A stretch of 64,000 bases of DNA from an uncultured Bacteroidaceae bacterium (GTDB lineage Bacteria > Bacteroidota > Bacteroidia > Bacteroidales > Bacteroidaceae): NCBI GenBank assembly GCA_905234735.1, contig CAJOJA010000001.1, positions 107,983 to 171,982 on the forward strand. Reading direction: 5' to 3'. The position numbers were made by a program, and so were the translations under genes. Of this stretch, positions 1-7,429 are shown one piece after another. The stretch's first letter is position 1. Each line of letters begins with the position of its first letter. The notes below the pieces were generated by a model. It had not been told where the DNA came from and made no database searches. It saw only the letters and a list, made by a program, of their open reading frames with translations.

Positions 1-1
1 T

Positions 2-1213
2 ATCAGCGGACCTGCTTACGCCGCCGACGGGCGCTATGAGTTTGCCGACGGCAGCTTCATCGAGCGGGCCTGGATTCACACCTCCAAGGACAAGGAGGCG
101 CAGTGGTGGGGCCTGCACGGCGTGTACCGCATCCAGCGACCCAAACTGCACCCCGACTATCCCTCGTTCGATACGCCCGACTCTATCGCTATGTTCCTCA
201 GAGGTGGCAAGCGCTACGGCTTCGAGCTATTCCTGCCAGGAGTGTCCTGGCAGAAGCCCTGGGTCGAGGAGTGGTACGGAGGCGACCTCATCGTGCGCTA
301 TTCGGGGCCCGATGATCTGTTCCAGTACGAGGTGGTGGACTACGAGATTGACGAGACGAGCCAGGAGGACTGCACCACGCTGCGCCTGACCCTCCGCGAC
401 GGCAACAAGGTCTACCGCATTGAACAGCAGGGTGGCAGCTATACGGCCAACAAGTATAACAACCATATCTATGAGCCCTCCACCTACGTCACCGTCCAGC
501 TACCCAACGGTGACATCCTGGAGCACTACGGCGACAACGTGCGCAACTTCCAGCCCTACGACGGCTACGTCAATGTCTTTTGTGCCCGGACAGGCAAGAG
601 CCGCAGGGAACACTGGGAGAAGGGCCAGCTGACGGACAAACAGAAATGGACGCGCGACGTACGTGCCGCGAAGCAGGTGACGCTGCCTGACCCCACAGGC
701 ATAGGGGGCGAACTGGAGGCTAACGTGTGGAAGGACGGCCACATCGTGTACGGATACGACGAGTGGGTGTACGACGGTGAGGTGAAGGACAACCGCCCCA
801 ACGGGGAGGGCGTACTCGTGGGCGACAGTCGTCATGGCAACCGCCGCTACGAGGGACGGTTCATCGATGGTGTCTATGTGAACGACGAGGAACAGTACCA
901 AGGCGAGATCACGCTGCACGTCAAGAGCGGCCACAAGTCGTGGACGGTCTACAGCGATGGTGACTGGAAGTACTCGGAAGAGGATATCGTGGCCAAACGC
1001 GGCCGACTCAATCTCGACGGCTTCTGGGGCTACGAAATCACTAGCATCCGGCCGGACTGCATCACCATCGAGTACTACGACAAGAAATACGAGGTGCGGC
1101 CCGACAAACCCCTGCACCTGTCCAAGGAAATCGAGGGGCACGAGTACAGCGACGGCTGCATCTACGACGGCGACAACTATTCGCTGACGCTGACCTGGAA
1201 GACGGAAAGCTGA
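2..1213 (+). CDS. MORN-repeat protein, 5' end outside window
   Basis: The frame is open from base 2 to the TGA ending at 1213, so the start lies before the window; 403 residues are visible. Around visible residues 255-290 there are MORN-like units (YDGEVKDNRPNGEGV, then YEGRFIDGVY), and an earlier YEFADGSF is also MORN-like. The rest is rich in Tyr, Trp, Asp and Gly with no enzyme motif I recognise. MORN repeats are beta-hairpin units in surface or scaffold proteins; no activity can be inferred. It converges on the ABC ATPase gene with 6 bases between the stops. The first in-window start-like codon (GTG at 122) is not the real start, because the MORN-like coding continues upstream of it. Confidence 0.8.
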   Translation: MSGPAYAADGRYEFADGSFIERAWIHTSKDKEAQWWGLHGVYRIQRPKLHPDYPSFDTPDSIAMFLRGGKRYGFELFLPGVSWQKPWVEEWYGGDLIVRYSGPDDLFQYEVVDYEIDETSQEDCTTLRLTLRDGNKVYRIEQQGGSYTANKYNNHIYEPSTYVTVQLPNGDILEHYGDNVRNFQPYDGYVNVFCARTGKSRREHWEKGQLTDKQKWTRDVRAAKQVTLPDPTGIGGELEANVWKDGHIVYGYDEWVYDGEVKDNRPNGEGVLVGDSRHGNRRYEGRFIDGVYVNDEEQYQGEITLHVKSGHKSWTVYSDGDWKYSEEDIVAKRGRLNLDGFWGYEITSIRPDCITIEYYDKKYEVRPDKPLHLSKEIEGHEYSDGCIYDGDNYSLTLTWKTES

Positions 1214-1219
1214 ACCCAA

Positions 1220-2041
1220 CTATAGGATATTGAACCGCAGGGCCTGAGGGTCGAACTGGAGGTGGCGACTGGGGAAATAAAGGGGTAGCACATCAGTCAG
1301 CTCGCGTGGTGTGCCTACGGCGAAGAGCCCCCTCCCGTCCTCCCCCATGATGGGGAGGCCATCCGCAGGGGGAGTTTCCTCCCTCATGGGAGGAGTCTGG
1401 GGAGCTACCAGCCACAGTTGGTCGGCCGTCTGCAGGGCCAGGTCGAGGTCGTGTGTGGAGAGCAGGATGCTTTTCCCCATCTCGTGCGCCAGTCGGCTCA
1501 GAAGCAGCATTACCTCCACCTTACTGGGAAAGTCAAGGAAGGCCGTAGGTTCGTCGAGCAGGATGACGGGGGTCTGCTGGGCCAGCGCCTTGGCTATCAT
1601 CACCTTCTGCCTCTCGCCATCGCTCAGTGCGCCTATCTGCCGGTCGGCAAAGCGCGTGATGCCCACCTGCTGCATGGCCTCGTCCACCTGCCGGTTGTCC
1701 TCCTCCGTCAACCGCCCCCAAAAGTTGGTGTACGGACTGCGCCCCATGCCCACCATGTCACGGACAGTGATACCCGGGGTGCGTATGCGGTCGGTGAGCA
1801 CGATGCCCACCATCGTTCCCAACTGACGCGAGGGGATGTCCGCCAACCGCTGACGGCCCAACCATATCTCGCCCGATAGCGGTGACTGGAACGCAGCCAT
1901 CGTGCGCAGCAGCGTGCTCTTGCCCGCACCGTTGGAGCCCAGCAAGCAACACAGCTGCCCCTCGCCCAACTCCACCGTCATCGGACCTGCTACCGCATGA
2001 CCGGCGTAGCCCACAATTACATCTTCTAATCTATAAATCAT
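1220..2041 (-). CDS. ABC transporter ATP-binding protein, FecE/BtuD type
   Basis: The 273-residue protein has Walker A GSNGAGKST at 35-43, signature LSDGE at 139-143, Walker B VILLDEP at 159-165 and the switch histidine in STHDLD near 197. The closest type is the cytoplasmic ATPase of iron-siderophore, haem or cobalamin importers. No permease or binding protein lies beside it in the window, so the substrate is open; cobalamin-salvage genes occur at 24-26 kb but are not adjacent. Residues 213-240 (from APQTPP to GRGLF) are encoded by a CT/GA-rich palindromic repeat and look like an insertion into a normal ATPase fold. The C-terminal 30 residues are not part of the core. Confidence 0.88.
   Translation of the reverse strand: MIYRLEDVIVGYAGHAVAGPMTVELGEGQLCCLLGSNGAGKSTLLRTMAAFQSPLSGEIWLGRQRLADIPSRQLGTMVGIVLTDRIRTPGITVRDMVGMGRSPYTNFWGRLTEEDNRQVDEAMQQVGITRFADRQIGALSDGERQKVMIAKALAQQTPVILLDEPTAFLDFPSKVEVMLLLSRLAHEMGKSILLSTHDLDLALQTADQLWLVAPQTPPMREETPPADGLPIMGEDGRGLFAVGTPRELTDVLPLYFPSRHLQFDPQALRFNIL
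1328..1406. repeat. CT/GA-rich palindromic repeat inside a CDS
   Basis: The segment contains CCTCCCCCATGATGGGGAGG (1339-1358) and CCTCCCTCATGGGAGG (1378-1393), two strong dyads. It lies in frame within the ABC ATPase gene and encodes the Pro/Glu-rich residues 213-240. Similar runs occur at 2056-2096, 27187-27222, 39553-39590 and 39667-39699, some between genes. Confidence 0.65.
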
Positions 2042-2055
2042 TATCAGTATATATA

Positions 2056-2096
2056 CTCCCTTCCCCCGGGAGGCTATGGGGGTGGGGATTTACTCC
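2056..2096. repeat. CT/GA-rich palindromic repeat between genes
   Basis: A run containing CCTTCCCCCGGGAGG followed by GGGGGTGGGG fills the gap between the ABC ATPase start and the GH20 stop. It resembles the element inside the ATPase gene, and it reaches the last codons of the GH20 gene. Confidence 0.55.
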
Positions 2097-3700
2097 ATCT
2101 TCCTGCAGTACCTGTATCCCAACTTGTCGTACAGCATCAGCATACGGGGCAAGCGGGCCTTGAAGGCCTCGTAGTCCTTGCGGTCAGCCTGCATCCACTG
2201 CACTTCGCTGATGGCGTCCAGTCGGGGCAGCAGCATGTACATGGCATGTTCGGGATACTTCACATACTCTGTCCACAGGTTCACCTGCGGCCCCCAGATG
2301 TACTTCGCCTCCTCCTCGGAGAGTTCGCTGGGTACGGGTTCCATGCTGTAGACCTTCGACAGGGGTAGATAGCCTCCGATGGCCTGGGGCTGCGAGCGGT
2401 CGTCCTTCAGTTGGTAGTAGTCGATGTAGCAGAAGTTCGTCGGGGTCATGATGACGCGGTGGTGCTGACGGGCTGCCTCGATGCCTCCCTTCATGCCGCG
2501 CCACGACATCACGATGCCGTTCTCGCTCAGTCCGCCCTCCAGCGTCTCGTCCCATCCGATCAGCGTGCGGCCCTTTTCCGACAGGTGTTTGTCCATCTCC
2601 CGGTTAATGTAGGTCTGCAGCTCTGCCTCGCGCGTCAGCCCCAGCTCCTTCATCTTGGCTTGGCACTTGGGGCACGCCTTCCAGCGGTCACGCGGACTCT
2701 CGTCGCCACCGATGTGGATATACTTCGAGGGGAACACGTCGCACAGTTCGTCGTAGACCCGCTTCAGGAACTCCAGTGTCTTGGGATTGCCCGCACAGAG
2801 CACGTCGCGCGACACGCCCCAGTGCGGCCATACGTCGTAGGGTCCACCCGTGCAACCCAGTTCAGGGTACACGTTCAGCGCGCCAAGCATGTGGCCGGGC
2901 AAGTCTATCTCAGGGATGACATTGATGAAACGCCTGGCAGCATACGCCACCACCTCGCGACACTCCTGCTGCGTGTAGTAGCCGCCGTAGGGCTGTCCGT
3001 CATAGAGGCCGCTGCTGTTGGGCCCTATGACCGTCTGCTTGCGCACACTGCCCTTACGGGCCAGTTCGGGCATCGACTTCACCTCGAAGCGCCAGCCTTG
3101 GTCCTCGGTCAGGTGCCAATGGAACTGGTTGCAGCCGTGCAGGGCCATCACGTCGATGAACTGCTTGATGAAGTCCACGGGGAAGTAGTGACGCGCCGTG
3201 TCGAAGTGCACACCTCGGTAGGCAAATCGCGGCTCGTCCTGGATGATCACGCAGGGCAACTCTATGCGTTCGCCCCCCGTAATGCCGATAGCCTTGCGCA
3301 GCGTCTCTATGCCTCGGAACACGGCCTCCTCCGTAGCCCCCTCGATGGTGATGCCCGTGCGATTCACCGTCAGGCGATAGGCCTCCGCGTTCTCACCTTT
3401 AACTTTTAATTTTTCATTCTTAATTTTTAATTCTACTGCCGCTCCCTTCTTCACGTCGGGCTGCGCCTTCAGCTCGAATCCGGCATCCTCCCTAAGGAAG
3501 TCCACCAGCAACGCGGCATTCGAGGCCAGCACCTCGTTACGTCCGTCGTAGGTCACCACGGCCCCCTGAGTCAACACGTACACCTCGCCCTTCGCATCCA
3601 GCTCCACGCTGCGCGGCAGGGGAATCACGTCATAACTCACTTGTGCCCACGCAACGGTACCCAGCAGGGCAGCAAAAAAGAGGGAAACAATTCGCTTCAT
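2090..3700 (-). CDS. Secreted GH20 beta-N-acetylhexosaminidase
   Basis: A 536-residue exported glycosidase expected to remove terminal beta-linked GlcNAc or GalNAc from host or microbial glycans. A signal peptide covers residues 1-20 (ends in AWAQ). A GH20b-like N-terminal domain (about 25-155) precedes the barrel, which starts at FAYRGVHFDTARHYF. The catalytic Asp-Glu pair is in HIGGDE (Asp333, Glu334), and NQFHWHLTEDQGW is a further family hallmark. I chose the ATG at 3700 because it gives the signal peptide; the frame stays open 47 codons further upstream through AT-rich repeat. A promoter box at 3727-3734 supports this start. Residues 91-103 are Lys-rich and encoded by an AT-rich simple repeat. 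Confidence 0.93.
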   Translation of the reverse strand: MKRIVSLFFAALLGTVAWAQVSYDVIPLPRSVELDAKGEVYVLTQGAVVTYDGRNEVLASNAALLVDFLREDAGFELKAQPDVKKGAAVELKIKNEKLKVKGENAEAYRLTVNRTGITIEGATEEAVFRGIETLRKAIGITGGERIELPCVIIQDEPRFAYRGVHFDTARHYFPVDFIKQFIDVMALHGCNQFHWHLTEDQGWRFEVKSMPELARKGSVRKQTVIGPNSSGLYDGQPYGGYYTQQECREVVAYAARRFINVIPEIDLPGHMLGALNVYPELGCTGGPYDVWPHWGVSRDVLCAGNPKTLEFLKRVYDELCDVFPSKYIHIGGDESPRDRWKACPKCQAKMKELGLTREAELQTYINREMDKHLSEKGRTLIGWDETLEGGLSENGIVMSWRGMKGGIEAARQHHRVIMTPTNFCYIDYYQLKDDRSQPQAIGGYLPLSKVYSMEPVPSELSEEEAKYIWGPQVNLWTEYVKYPEHAMYMLLPRLDAISEVQWMQADRKDYEAFKARLPRMLMLYDKLGYRYCRKME

Positions 3701-3726
3701 CGTATTCAATTTTAGGTTTCTGAGGG

Positions 3727-3734
3727 CAAAGATA
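3727..3734 (-). promoter_or_regulatory. Bacteroidetes -7 box for the GH20 gene
   Basis: On the minus strand this reads TATCTTTG, matching TAnnTTTG, about 27 bases upstream of the chosen GH20 ATG. Confidence 0.6.
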
Positions 3735-3741
3735 GCAAAAT

Positions 3742-3775
3742 AAGTGAAAAGTGAAAAGTGAAAAGTGAAAAATTG
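3742..3775. repeat. Tandem AAGTGAAA repeat
   Basis: Four units of AAGTGAAA run upstream of the GH20 promoter box. The same word recurs at 54169-54180. It probably arose by slippage and has no visible function. Confidence 0.75.
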
Positions 3776-3832
3776 GAAGTATTGCCTACAAAAAACCCTG
3801 CCATCGTCCGTCAAAGACAATCGCAGGGCTCT

Positions 3833-3890
3833 AATTATCAATTATCAATTATCAATTCTAAATTTTCAATTTTCAATTTTCAATTTTAAA
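3833..3890. repeat. Tandem AATTATC and AATTTTC repeats
   Basis: Three AATTATC units followed by four AATTTTC-type units fill the gap between the GH20 region and the smalltalk gene and touch the smalltalk stop codon. Such tracts are common between Prevotella genes. Confidence 0.75.
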
Positions 3891-4005
3891 TGATTCCCAT
3901 GCTGATGGCTGCGCTGGCAGCGGTGGCACCGCCGAAGGCTGCGAGCAGGGCAGAGAGTATCTGCCACAGGAAGCGCAGAAGCATCCGTTTAGTTTCCTTG
4001 TTCAT
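3886..4005 (-). CDS. Smalltalk-type micro-protein
   Basis: A 39-residue reading frame too short for routine gene calling. It starts MNKETKRMLLRFLWQILSAL, continues as an Ala/Gly-rich hydrophobic helix (LLAAFGGATAASAA) and ends SMGII. The short Lys/Arg-rich start, one Trp and a single Ala-rich helix match the Bacteroidales smalltalk family as I remember it. That family usually lies between an HU-like DNA-binding gene and an N-acetylmuramoyl-L-alanine amidase gene. Here an HU-like tail remnant lies upstream on the same strand, and the amidase position is taken by GH20. Function is unknown; one membrane segment is likely. Confidence 0.65.
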   Translation of the reverse strand: MNKETKRMLLRFLWQILSALLAAFGGATAASAAISMGII

Positions 4006-4157
4006 TTGTTAGTCGTTTAGTAGATTAGTTGTTTGGTAGATTAATTGATTAAGGGAGATAGAAGGAGATAGGTGGAGATAGAAGACGTATGTTTTGCTGC
4101 AGAATATCTGTTGAAAGAGTATTGTCCTCTATCTTCTAAACGCGCTCTGCGCGCGCC

Positions 4158-4280
4158 TTACGGCGTTACGTCCCCTGGGTCAGCGTTTCCGCCACCGCTG
4201 TTGCCGCTGCCGCTGCCAGAGCCGCTGCCGGAGCCGGAGCCGTTGCCGATGGCCTCGTCCGACAAAGGTATGAAGAACCA
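4158..4280 (-). pseudogene. 3' remnant of HU-like DNA-binding gene
   Basis: The minus frame between a TAA at 4281-4283 and the TAA at 4158-4160 encodes WFFIPLSDEA, then a GSGSGS run, then NSGGGNADPGDVTP and stop. There is no start codon and nothing of the folded domain. Gly/Ser-rich tails ending like this occur on Bacteroidales HU-like proteins that precede smalltalk genes (recalled, not searched). The position just upstream of the smalltalk gene fits a decayed module. The plus-strand proline-rich frame over the same bases is its mirror. Confidence 0.5.
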
Positions 4281-4350
4281 TTACGTGCTACACTACCCGC
4301 GCGGCTGAAAGGTTTTTGGCTCTTGCGTTTCTTTTCTCGTATTTTATTTG

Positions 4351-4358
4351 TAACTTTG
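4351..4358 (+). promoter_or_regulatory. Bacteroidetes -7 box for the Rpn-type gene
   Basis: TAACTTTG matches TAnnTTTG. It lies 57 bases before the ATG at 4416. Confidence 0.6.
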
Positions 4359-4415
4359 TAGCCTAAAGTGTATTTTATTCTTCTTTAATGTGCAACAGAA
4401 ATAAAAAAGACGATT

Positions 4416-5276
4416 ATGGCAGACGATACAAGAGAGAGATTTATAAATCCATATACCGACTTCGGTTTCAAGAAGCTGTTCGGTACTGAGATGAACAAGG
4501 ACTTGCTCATCAGTTTCCTGAATGCTCTGTTCAATGGGAGCGAAAAGGAGATTGAGGACATACAGTACCTGAACGGTGAGAACCTGGGCGACGGCTATGG
4601 CAACCGCCGCTCCGTGTTCGATGTGTATTGTATGGCAAAGGATGGCAGCCGCTTCATCGTGGAGATGCAGAAGGCCGAGCAGGCCTATTTCAAGGACCGC
4701 AGTGTCTATTATGCCACCACGCCCATCCGCCAGCAGGCTCCGAAGGGCGAGTGGGACTACCGCCTGGACGACGTGTACACCGTGGGTATCCTAAACTTTG
4801 AGTTCCCTCACGGCGAATATCCTGCCGACAGCTACCGCCACGAAATCAAGCTGAAGGATGTGGAGGATAATCATGTCTTCTACGACAAACTGACGTTCAT
4901 CTACCTTGAGATGCCTAAGTTCACGAAGACGGAGGACGAGCTGGTGACGATGTTCGACAAGTGGATGTTTGTGCTGCACAATCTGTATCGCCTGCTGGAG
5001 CGCCCCAAAGCTCTGCAGGACCGCATTTTCCAGAAACTCTTTGAGCAGGCCGAGATAGCCCGCTATTCGGAGTCGGAGCGTCGCCAGTACGAAGAGAGCA
5101 AGAAGGTGTTCTGGGACAACTTCAGTGTGCTGAAGACGGCCACAGAGAAGGGAATGCGCGAGGGTATTCAAAAAGCAAAGATAGAGGCTGCCTGCAAGAT
5201 GAAAGCCAAGGGTTATGCGGTGGAAGACATCGCTGAAATCACGGGTCTGACAGTGGAAGAGATAGATGCGCAGTAA
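4416..5276 (+). CDS. Rpn-family PD-(D/E)XK nuclease (transposase-like)
   Basis: The 286-residue protein opens with RFINPYTDFGFKKLFG, the hallmark of the PDDEXK_2 (PF12784) / Rpn recombination-promoting nuclease family. The nuclease core is visible as Asp in VFDVYC (near 70) and VEMQK (near 82), the usual D...E-x-Q/K pattern. The C-terminus (KAKIEAACKMKAKGYAVEDIAEITGLTVEEI) is the small helical tail common in this family. These proteins are often called transposases, but the known Rpn members are DNA endonucleases that promote recombination. No terminal inverted repeats or target duplications are visible, so this is a stand-alone gene with its own promoter. It is 121 bases from the AT-rich orphan that follows. 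Confidence 0.85.
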   Translation: MADDTRERFINPYTDFGFKKLFGTEMNKDLLISFLNALFNGSEKEIEDIQYLNGENLGDGYGNRRSVFDVYCMAKDGSRFIVEMQKAEQAYFKDRSVYYATTPIRQQAPKGEWDYRLDDVYTVGILNFEFPHGEYPADSYRHEIKLKDVEDNHVFYDKLTFIYLEMPKFTKTEDELVTMFDKWMFVLHNLYRLLERPKALQDRIFQKLFEQAEIARYSESERRQYEESKKVFWDNFSVLKTATEKGMREGIQKAKIEAACKMKAKGYAVEDIAEITGLTVEEIDAQ

Positions 5277-5397
5277 CCAACATTATACATTAAGCATTAA
5301 GTACACAGCAGCGCTCCAGCTTGCTGGCTTTCAGAGCGAAGCGGGGAAAGAACCGACCCTGTTTTGTAAAATCATCAACTATATATTTTGAATAACA

Positions 5398-5997
5398 ATG
5401 AAGAAATTTATTTTGACCTGTTGTCTTGTGTTTGTAGGCATTGGAATTGCTTATTGCCAATCAAAACTTAACCCTTCGGAATCTGTCAATTCTACAAAGG
5501 TATCTAAGTCAAGCGGTTGCCCAATTTCATTAAAGACGACAAGAATCATTTACCAACACCATACCAATTCGGGCATAGCAATATATACAACTATAACCCT
5601 TGGTGAGGATTGTTTGATTTGGGAATACGACGAGGCTCGTAATAATTGTAGTCTCAAAGATTCGTGTAAATACAGTAAAGAAGAATTTGAAATATTAGTT
5701 AAAAATCTTTCAACAATAGAATTTTCGGCGATAAACAACTATGATTACAGCGTGGGAGGAGCAGGCTATGTTTATTCTTTTGAATCAAATGCGAATAGGT
5801 ATTTTTATTATGATAGTTCATCTAAGTTATCTGGCAATTATCGTCAAGCATCTTCGTTAATTCAACTATTTATTGAAGTACATAAAACGAAATGTGAAAT
5901 GCTTTTTGAGAAATTATCAAGAGAACCACATGAACGAGGCCCTTTTGGAGCTTTTAAAACACTTCCAAAAGAATTGGAAAAGTATAAAGTTAATTAA
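5398..5997 (+). CDS. Exported orphan protein, AT-rich
   Basis: A 199-residue protein with a signal peptide (MKKFILTCCLVFVGIGIAYC, cleavage probably after YCQ). I recognise no domain. The mature part is rich in Tyr, Ser and Asn, with an aromatic stretch (YVYSFESNANRYFYYD) around 125-140 and four cysteines in the first 110 residues. Base composition is clearly more AT-rich than flanking genes, with many AAA, AAT, TTT and ATT codons, which suggests recent acquisition. It lies between the Rpn-type nuclease gene and a large non-coding repeat region. Confidence 0.7.
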   Translation: MKKFILTCCLVFVGIGIAYCQSKLNPSESVNSTKVSKSSGCPISLKTTRIIYQHHTNSGIAIYTTITLGEDCLIWEYDEARNNCSLKDSCKYSKEEFEILVKNLSTIEFSAINNYDYSVGGAGYVYSFESNANRYFYYDSSSKLSGNYRQASSLIQLFIEVHKTKCEMLFEKLSREPHERGPFGAFKTLPKELEKYKVN

Positions 5998-6207
5998 CGG
6001 TTGGGATGATGGAAAGTTCATTCTATGATGTCAGGAGAAAGGTGAATGACATACTGATGTCAGATGTAAGATGTCTAATAATGATATGGATCTAACCTAT
6101 AATTCAGGACGAAAAATTATCTGAAAAAATCCCTGTCGTTTCTTTGAAAATGACGGGGGGGTGTTGTATTTTCACGCTATTTTCGATTCTTGTAGATTAC
6201 CATATAA

Positions 6208-6292
6208 AAGTATCATAATATCATTTTTATTCGTTATTCATTGATATACAAGCTGTTGCCGAATGACATTTCCTATGATATTATGATATTTC
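6208..6292. repeat. ATATCATA word cluster, left arm
   Basis: The cluster contains GTATCATAATATCATTTT and TTTCCTATGATATTATGATA. The second is the reverse complement of words in the right cluster at 6586-6678, so the two clusters form a loose inverted pair around the GC-rich core. Confidence 0.6.
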
Positions 6293-6315
6293 TTGGGCCA
6301 TAAAAGTCGATTTAC

Positions 6316-6582
6316 ATGAAGCTGATGATACATTCAGGGTCGAATAGAGCTGTCGGTCACGACTCACACCCAAGGGCGACGATTTGCCGCGTCGTCCTGT
6401 CGAAGGGCCTCGTTCCATACGTGGCACTGATGCGTTCCACGTGTGGAACTGGACGACGCTTCACGAAGTCCGAGCCCGTGCTTCACGAAGTCGGGACCGA
6501 ATCTTCCCGTTGCAGGCACCGACGCTGCACGTTGCACATGCCGCTGTCGCGCCCTGCATCGTTGCATACAACGCGCTTTTGA
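6316..6582. repeat. GC-rich palindromic-word tract 1
   Basis: Short dyads crowd this stretch: GTTCCA/TGGAAC around CGTG at 6434-6449, and a direct repeat of GCTTCACGAAGTC (near 6459 and 6478). The TTCACGAAG word recurs near 53132. Composition differs sharply from the flanks. Confidence 0.5.
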
Positions 6583-6585
6583 CCG

Positions 6586-6678
6586 CGAGAAATATCATAA
6601 TATCATAGAAATATCATAGGAAATATCATATATAACTGTCTGTGAGTCAGCCAGTATGATAGTATGATATTTCTTTTT
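6586..6678. repeat. ATATCATA word cluster, right arm
   Basis: Repeated AAATATCATA words (AATATCATAATATCATAG, then AATATCATAGGAAATATCAT) are followed by TATGATAGTATGATATTTCT in the opposite sense. Confidence 0.6.
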
Positions 6679-6717
6679 GCATAAAACATGTATGTATAGG
6701 GAATACAAACTCTCTGT

Positions 6718-7395
6718 TTAACGTTTTCTTAGTTTCTTCTTTAGTTTCACATACAGGGTTGTATCGTTAGGGCGAAGGAGTATTTCTTTACTTCTATACC
6801 CTGGACATGAGATTGTGACTGAAAGTAACCATTTTGGGAACTCCTGCATAAACGTGCCGTCTGGTTCCACCTCAACACGCTCTGGACCATTCGTAGTCTC
6901 AACATAAGCACCAGCAATAGGATTATTAGTTTTGTCCACCACCACACCTCTAACAGTTTTTGTTGGTAAAGCTATCGGGGTCACTGCTTCTGACATAGCC
7001 CTTCTTCTCGATTTGCTCGGAATTTTATGTATTACACGTTTCGTGAATGGATTTGAAGCATATGATGTAGTCTTGTATTGATAGATGTCATCCGACTCAA
7101 TTTTTTCAGTCATCCATATAATTGCATATTTCGTTCTGTCCTCTATTTTATGCTTGCTTTTGCGATATCCACTATATGTGGCAACGATGTACCTGCTGTT
7201 TCTGGGCAACACCAATTCAAATGTCCCATCCATATCTGTAACGTCACTTTCCGTTGCATTATAGGCCTGTACTTTACTACCGGGTAGAGGATTCCCATAG
7301 CCGTCTAGAACCACACCTCTCACCACCATTGTATTTTGAGCAGACAAAGCCATGACAACAGACATCATCGTAATCATTACAAAAGGACTTTTCAT
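6718..7395 (-). CDS. Exported protein with two carboxypeptidase-regulatory-like domains
   Basis: A 225-residue protein with a signal peptide (MKSPFVMITMMSVVMALSAQ). Two CarboxypepD_reg-like Ig domains follow: residues about 22-90 (VVRGVVLDGYGNPLPGSKV ... DMDGTFEL) and 150-215 (TVRGVVVDKTNNPIAGAYV ... EPDGTFMQEFPKWLL). The linker between them is basic (KRVIHKIPSKSRRR). No catalytic or membrane region is present. The second domain closely resembles the C-terminal domain of the gene at 8268. It is the last gene of a five-gene minus-strand train (gaps 14-43 bases) that begins with the propeller and caspase genes, suggesting a shared envelope role. Confidence 0.8.
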   Translation of the reverse strand: MKSPFVMITMMSVVMALSAQNTMVVRGVVLDGYGNPLPGSKVQAYNATESDVTDMDGTFELVLPRNSRYIVATYSGYRKSKHKIEDRTKYAIIWMTEKIESDDIYQYKTTSYASNPFTKRVIHKIPSKSRRRAMSEAVTPIALPTKTVRGVVVDKTNNPIAGAYVETTNGPERVEVEPDGTFMQEFPKWLLSVTISCPGYRSKEILLRPNDTTLYVKLKKKLRKR

Positions 7396-7429
7396 CTTTA
7401 CTATGATTAATTTTTACATTCCTTTTTAC

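Larger units (their letters stand above)
5998..6717. other. 720-base non-coding region with ATATCATA words and a GC-rich core
   Basis: I see no convincing gene here. The ends are AT-rich and contain many copies of ATATCATA/TATGATAT. The middle (6316-6582) is GC-rich and full of short hairpins. The open frames in the core lack any protein character. Confidence 0.6.

Noticed and set aside
4072..4308. Plus-strand proline-rich 78-residue frame
   Set aside because: It is the complement of the Gly/Ser-rich HU-like tail; no start signal and only low-complexity composition.
4416..5276. Insertion sequence
   Set aside because: The nuclease gene is transposase-like by family name, but no inverted repeats or target duplication flank it.
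6208..6678. CRISPR array or plasmid origin
   Set aside because: The ATATCATA words are not regularly spaced with unique spacers, and no Cas or replication gene is near.
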